This document shows, piece after piece, positions 60,078 through 64,000 of a DNA stretch of 64,000 bases (position 1 is its first letter; every line of letters begins with the position of its first letter). Below the pieces are notes generated by a model, which did not search any database, was not told the origin of the DNA, and saw nothing but the letters and a program-made list of their open reading frames with translations. The DNA is from an uncultured Pelagibacteraceae bacterium. Its GTDB lineage: Bacteria > Pseudomonadota > Alphaproteobacteria > Pelagibacterales > Pelagibacteraceae. The position numbers and the translations under genes are program-made. The stretch lies in NCBI GenBank assembly GCA_902612345.1, contig CACMDE010000001.1:1-64000 (forward strand), written 5' to 3'.

Positions 60078-61194
60078 TTAATCTTTCATATGATTTATTT
60101 AAAAAATTTCCTAGTGCTTGTAGAAAATCTGGAACATTTAATAAAAATGAGTCATGACCTTTATCAGATTCAATCTCAACATAACCAACATCTGCACCAA
60201 TCGAATTTAATGCTATAACTATTTCTTTATTTTCAGATGATGGATAAAGCCAATCTGAAGTAAATGAAATTATAAAAAATTTTGTTTTACTTGTTTCAAA
60301 AGCTTTCGATAAATTTCCGTCAAATTTTTTGTTTAAATCAAAATAATCCATTGCCCTAGTTATATAAAGATAGCTATTTGCATCAAATCTATCTACAAAA
60401 ACTGATCCTTGATGTCTTAAATAACTTTCAATTTGAAAATCAGCATCAAAGCTGAATTTTAAATCATCTCTCTCCTGTAATTTTCTACCAAATTTCTCTT
60501 GAAGAGCTTTTTTGGATAAATAGGTAATATGTGCAGCCATTCTTGCAACCGACAAACCTTTGTTTGGCGATGAGTTTGTTTCTTCATACTTTCCATTTTT
60601 CCAATTAACATCTGCCATGATCGCCTGTCTCCCAAGTTCATTTAATCCAATATTTTGTGCAGAGTGATTAGAGGTACATGCAATTGGTATAGCTGTTTGA
60701 GAAGCATTTGGATAGTTTGCAACAAATTGTAAAACTTGCATTCCACCCATTGATCCACCGGTTACACAAAATAATTTTTCTATTTCAAAATATTTAAGCA
60801 AAAAATATTGGGCATTAACCATGTCGTTAATTGTAATTACTGGAAAATCATTTCCATAAGGTTTTCTTGTTTCAGAGTTTATGCTGCTGGGTCCAAATGA
60901 TCCCATGCAACCCCCTAAAACATTTGCACATATTACAAAATATTTATCTGTATCAATTGCTTTACCTTTTCCTAAGGCATAATTCCACCAACCGTCTTTT
61001 TTTGTCACCGGATTTAAACCTGTTGCAAATTGGTCACCGGTCAGAGCATGAAAAACTAAGATGGCATTATCTCTTTTTGGATTTAATTTTCCATAAGTCT
61101 CATAAGCAATTGGAAAATCAGATATAGTTTTACCACAATCAAGCTTAAGTTGATCTTTAACAATTAGTTTTTTTATATTATCAAATTTATTCAT
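60061..61194 (-). CDS. metX: Homoserine O-acyltransferase MetX
   Basis: This 377-aa alpha/beta hydrolase-fold enzyme acylates homoserine (acetyl or succinyl) in methionine synthesis. The LDCGKTISDFPIAYETYGKL start, VFHALTGDQFAT and the nucleophile Ser in VTGGSMGGMQVLQF are present, and the final His is in ESDKGHDSFLLNVP. It heads a minus-strand operon metX-metW-gloB. The SAM-II riboswitch and a promoter upstream show that it is controlled by S-adenosylmethionine. Confidence 0.96.
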   Translation of the reverse strand: MNKFDNIKKLIVKDQLKLDCGKTISDFPIAYETYGKLNPKRDNAILVFHALTGDQFATGLNPVTKKDGWWNYALGKGKAIDTDKYFVICANVLGGCMGSFGPSSINSETRKPYGNDFPVITINDMVNAQYFLLKYFEIEKLFCVTGGSMGGMQVLQFVANYPNASQTAIPIACTSNHSAQNIGLNELGRQAIMADVNWKNGKYEETNSSPNKGLSVARMAAHITYLSKKALQEKFGRKLQERDDLKFSFDADFQIESYLRHQGSVFVDRFDANSYLYITRAMDYFDLNKKFDGNLSKAFETSKTKFFIISFTSDWLYPSSENKEIVIALNSIGADVGYVEIESDKGHDSFLLNVPDFLQALGNFLNKSYERLNEKRI

Positions 61195-61228
61195 TTTTTT
61201 TTTGATTTATGAATTGTGAGAAAAAAAA

Positions 61229-61280
61229 CTATTTTAGCGGTTTTTTTATTGCGCTCGCAATTCAGATAAATCAGCGCCAA
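61229..61280 (-). promoter_or_regulatory. SAM-II riboswitch upstream of metX
   Basis: On the minus strand the leader reads GGCGCTGATTTATCTGAATT, GCGAGCGCAATAA, then about ten bases and GCTAAAA. This matches the known SAM-II pattern: a P1 stem GCGCT/AGCGC, the conserved loop CTGATTTA, the ATTGC segment, and the 3' GCTAAA that forms the pseudoknot. It stands between a promoter and the metX ATG (35 bases after the aptamer). SAM-II is known in alphaproteobacteria before metA and metX, and binding of S-adenosylmethionine should lower expression. The 3' U-rich stretch after the aptamer may be part of the expression platform. Confidence 0.87.
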
Positions 61281-61283
61281 GAA

Positions 61284-61312
61284 TTACTACTAAATACAAA
61301 TTTACATGTCAA
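61284..61312 (-). promoter_or_regulatory. Promoter of metX-metW-gloB
   Basis: On the minus strand a perfect TTGACA (61307-61312) is followed after 17 bases by TAGTAA (61284-61289). The expected start falls just before the SAM-II aptamer, which fits a riboswitch leader. Confidence 0.65.
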
Positions 61313-61365
61313 ACATTAAAATATATTCCTGTTAAATAATTATTATTTGAATATAAACTTTAAAA

Positions 61366-62451
61366 ATGAGTGTTCCAAAATTTAGAAATATAAAAATAAA
61401 AGCTTATAAACCTGGAAAATCAGGAATTAATAAGAACAAAAAATATATCAAATTATCAGCAAACGAGTCTTCATTAGGGGTAAGCACTAATGTTAAAAAA
61501 ATTTTTAAAAATAAAAACTTATTCTTGCATAGATACCCAGATAGTAAATCAAAAGATTTAAGGAGTGCAATTTCTAAAGAGTTAAAATGTGATTATAATA
61601 AAATTATTTGCGGTGCTGGGTCTGATGAAATTATTCAATTGATTTGCCAATTATATTTAAATCGTAATGATGAAGTTATCTTGCCAGAGTACAGTTTTCT
61701 GATGTACAGAATTTACTCAAAAATTATTGGAGCGAAGGTTTTATTTTCTAAAGAAGTAGACTTTAAAATATCAGTTAAAAATATTCTTAAAAAGGTTACC
61801 AAAAAAACAAAAATAGTTTTTATCGCAAACCCAAATAATCCAACTGGCACTTATTTAAATAAGAAAGAATTAATTAGCCTTAGAAAAAAATTAAATAAAA
61901 AAATACTTTTAGTAATTGATGATGCTTATCATGAGTATAACTTAAAAAAAGATTTTATTTCAGGTTTAAAATTATTTAAGAGATCTAAAAATGTGTTTAT
62001 ACTCAGAACATTTTCTAAGCTTTATGGATTAGCCTCTTTAAGAATTGGATGGGGATACGGTGATAAAAAAATTATAAACGCTCTTTATCAAATTAAACCT
62101 CCTTTCAATGTAAATATGTTTGCTGAACGCTGCGCAGTTGAAGCTATTTCAGACAAAGGATTTGTTAAAAAATCTGTAAGATATAATACTTTTTGGGGCA
62201 ACAAAATTAAAAATTCTTTTTTAAAGTATAATATATCCTCAAATGAGATAGTTTGTAATTTTTTATTATTAAATTTTAAAAAATGCAAAATTTCATCTAA
62301 ATTATTTATGAAAAAACTTTTTAATAATAAAATCATAGTAAGAAACCTGGAAGAGTATAAAATTAAAAATTGCCTCAGATTAAGTATTGGAAATTCTATA
62401 GAAAATAAGTATTTACTTAAAGTAGTAAAAAAAATTTTTAAAAATGTTTAA
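61366..62451 (+). CDS. hisC: Histidinol-phosphate/aromatic aminotransferase family protein
   Basis: This 361-aa class I/II PLP aminotransferase has KLSANESSLGVS near the N-terminus, CGAGSDEIIQLICQL, FIANPNNPTGTY with the PLP-contact Asn, and the Schiff-base Lys in TFSKLYGLASLRIGWG. The family includes HisC and aromatic aminotransferases. It overlaps a prephenate dehydrogenase gene by 8 bases, so a role in tyrosine/phenylalanine synthesis, or in both pathways, is likely. The start follows a 171-base divergent region. Confidence 0.9.
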   Translation: MSVPKFRNIKIKAYKPGKSGINKNKKYIKLSANESSLGVSTNVKKIFKNKNLFLHRYPDSKSKDLRSAISKELKCDYNKIICGAGSDEIIQLICQLYLNRNDEVILPEYSFLMYRIYSKIIGAKVLFSKEVDFKISVKNILKKVTKKTKIVFIANPNNPTGTYLNKKELISLRKKLNKKILLVIDDAYHEYNLKKDFISGLKLFKRSKNVFILRTFSKLYGLASLRIGWGYGDKKIINALYQIKPPFNVNMFAERCAVEAISDKGFVKKSVRYNTFWGNKIKNSFLKYNISSNEIVCNFLLLNFKKCKISSKLFMKKLFNNKIIVRNLEEYKIKNCLRLSIGNSIENKYLLKVVKKIFKNV

Positions 62452-63343
62452 AAATATTCTTATAATCGGATGTGGTATGATTGGATCTTCTATTTTAAGA
62501 GGAGCTATTAGCCAAAAATTATGTAAGAATATTTATGTCTTAGAAAAAAATATAAAATATCAAAATCAAATAAAAAAAATAAATAAAAAAATTATATTAA
62601 TAAATAAACTAGATAAAAAATTAAAGAATATAGATTTAGTAGTTATTTCAACTCCAATGAGTGAATACCAAAAAATAATTATTAAACTTAATAAAAATTT
62701 AAGTAATAATAGTCTAATTACAGATGTAGGATCAACTAGAGAAAATGTTGCAAAATTAATTAAAAACCACTTATCAAAAAAATTAAAATGGATAATGTGT
62801 CACCCTATTTCTGGTTCTGAAGCTAGTGGGCCAAAATATGGTAGTAAAAATTTATTCAAAAATAAATGGTGCATTATAATTAAAAAAAGGAAAAACTATT
62901 TAATAGAGAAAAAATTATCTAAATTTTGGGAAAAATTAGGATCTAAAGTTTTATTTATGAATGAACAAGAGCATGATAAAATTTTCTCTGTCACGAGCCA
63001 TCTACCACACTTAATTGCATACAATTTAATAAAAACCGCACAGGATTTTCAAAAAACCCATAAAAAAAGTATAGTCAAATACAGCGCAGGAGGCCTAAGA
63101 GATTTTTCTAGAATAGCAGCTTCTAATGAAATTATGTGGAGGGACATATTCTTCAGCAATAAAAAAAATATGTCTGTAATAATAGATTTATTTATTAAAA
63201 ACTTAAAAAGTTTCAAAATAGATATAAATAAAAAAAGAAATTCTAACTTACTTGAAAAGCTTAAAAAATCAAAAAAGGTAAGACAACAAATTTTATTATT
63301 AAAACAAGATATAAGTAAACCAGATTTTGGAAGAGAAAATTAA
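62444..63343 (+). CDS. tyrC: Prephenate/arogenate dehydrogenase family protein
   Basis: This 299-aa NAD(P)-dependent enzyme makes 4-hydroxyphenylpyruvate or tyrosine. ILIIGCGMIGSSILRGAI is the Rossmann motif, and STPMSEYQKI and the CHPISGSEASGPKYGSKNLF segment hold the catalytic His. FSVTSHLPHLIAYNL and SAGGLRDFSRIAASNEIMWRDIF form the dimer and active-site region. It overlaps the aminotransferase by 8 bases and the convergent NlpC/P60 gene by 4. Very Lys-rich, as usual in this genome. Confidence 0.92.
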   Translation: MFKNILIIGCGMIGSSILRGAISQKLCKNIYVLEKNIKYQNQIKKINKKIILINKLDKKLKNIDLVVISTPMSEYQKIIIKLNKNLSNNSLITDVGSTRENVAKLIKNHLSKKLKWIMCHPISGSEASGPKYGSKNLFKNKWCIIIKKRKNYLIEKKLSKFWEKLGSKVLFMNEQEHDKIFSVTSHLPHLIAYNLIKTAQDFQKTHKKSIVKYSAGGLRDFSRIAASNEIMWRDIFFSNKKNMSVIIDLFIKNLKSFKIDINKKRNSNLLEKLKKSKKVRQQILLLKQDISKPDFGREN

Positions 63344-64000
63344 ATTCTAAATATTCTTTTTACTTTTAATTTTGCTGTTCTTTCAATCCTTTTAATTGTT
63401 TTTTGTATTGGCATTATGATTACTTTTTTCTCTGGACCGTAAGCATGAATTAGATTTTGGGAATTAATACATATAGCAACATGTCCACTCCAAAAAATTA
63501 TATCACCCTTCTTAAATTTTTTTTTAGTTTTTAAACCTTTTTTCTGTTTCACCTGATCAATTGTATCTCTTGGAAAAAATATATTATTATATTTGTAATA
63601 ATTTTGAATTAAAGCAGAGCAATCAATTCCTTTATAAGTTTTTCCACCCCACTTATATTTACAATTTATAAATAATTTAATTATTTTTAGGAAATTTTTA
63701 TCTTTATTTGTAGTTAATGATATTTCATTATGTTTTATCCATTTATTTTTTTCAAACATTATAAATTTTTTTTCTTTTTTTATTACCTGTAAATTGCTGT
63801 TGAAAGATAAAAAATTTCTTGATGCAATTTTTTTTTGATTTTCAAAACCAATATAAATTTTTGATTTCAGAACCTTGATTTTATGTGTTGGTTTAAATTG
63901 TTTACTAACTTTAACTTTTTTAGAAATATACCCAATATAATTATCATAAAGAGTTTTAATTTTATAAAAATTTTCATTTTTGGATAAAATTTTAAACTTT
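63340..64000 (-). CDS. NlpC/P60 hydrolase with SH3-like domains, 5' end outside window
   Basis: The track begins this gene at 63759, but the same minus-strand frame has no stop up to base 64000. The 80 codons added read as bacterial SH3-like sequence (ENFYKIKTLYDNYIGYISKK, then a second weaker unit). About 219 residues are visible. The NlpC/P60 domain has the catalytic Cys in YKGIDCSALIQNYY and the His in SGHVAICIN, with LIHAYGPEK after it. Such proteins cut peptidoglycan stem peptides, so it is probably a periplasmic cell-wall hydrolase. Its 3' end overlaps tyrC by 4 bases. Confidence 0.85.
   Translation of the reverse strand, partial: KFKILSKNENFYKIKTLYDNYIGYISKKVKVSKQFKPTHKIKVLKSKIYIGFENQKKIASRNFLSFNSNLQVIKKEKKFIMFEKNKWIKHNEISLTTNKDKNFLKIIKLFINCKYKWGGKTYKGIDCSALIQNYYKYNNIFFPRDTIDQVKQKKGLKTKKKFKKGDIIFWSGHVAICINSQNLIHAYGPEKKVIIMPIQKTIKRIERTAKLKVKRIFRI

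Overview
This window looks like a stretch of a SAR11-clade alphaproteobacterium (Candidatus Pelagibacter type). The DNA is very AT-rich, genes are packed with gaps of 0-30 bases or short overlaps, TRAP transporters are prominent, and there is a complete DMSP demethylation operon (dmdC-dmdB-dmdA). No rRNA, tRNA, IS element, prophage or CRISPR array was found.

Layout. (1) 1-8018, + strand: two TRAP transporter permease sets flanking one solute-binding protein, with an MFS transporter between them. The first DctQ is cut by the left edge. The first DctM carries a long coiled-coil tail joined to the permease through a C8 tract. (2) 8021-11850, +: amidase, a 58-aa membrane microprotein, EamA exporter, alpha/beta hydrolase and an exported unknown. 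(3) 11843-13614, -: ftsY and dapF. (4) 13605-16801, +: a GC-rich structured leader or small RNA, then ffh-rpsP-trmD-rplS. (5) 16824-25480, +: leuCDB, dmdCBA and asd. (6) 25477-38901, +: a TCA-cycle block, sdhCDAB-mmsA-mdh-sucCD-sucA-sucB-lpd. (7) 38954-45302: a small accessory island. It holds a small membrane protein, a Cys-rich protein, a secreted heptad-repeat protein, and a five-gene operon encoding a CII-like protein, a PrsW-type intramembrane protease, an exported protein and two pentameric ligand-gated ion channel (pLGIC) homologues with N-terminal PDZ-like domains. A 47-aa membrane microprotein bracketed by hairpins follows. (8) 45303-52149, +: priA and atpHAGDC. (9) 52179-58663, - strand, read from the right: rplU-rpmA-obgE-proB-proA-nadD-rsfS-ctpA-rppH. 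(10) 58719-61312, -: metX-metW-gloB, with a promoter and a SAM-II riboswitch in front of metX. (11) 61366-63343, +: hisC-type aminotransferase and prephenate dehydrogenase. (12) 63340-64000, -: an SH3/NlpC-P60 hydrolase cut by the right edge.

How it fits together. The core is central metabolism of a streamlined oligotroph: uptake of organic acids by TRAP, sulfur and carbon from DMSP, the oxidative half of the TCA cycle, F1 ATPase, leucine, proline, methionine and aromatic or histidine synthesis, and the SRP targeting pair. The most unusual content is the pLGIC/PrsW operon at 40082-44939. The region upstream of ffh and the C8 junction in dctM also deserve checking. All functional calls are by reading of motifs and gene order; no database search was run.
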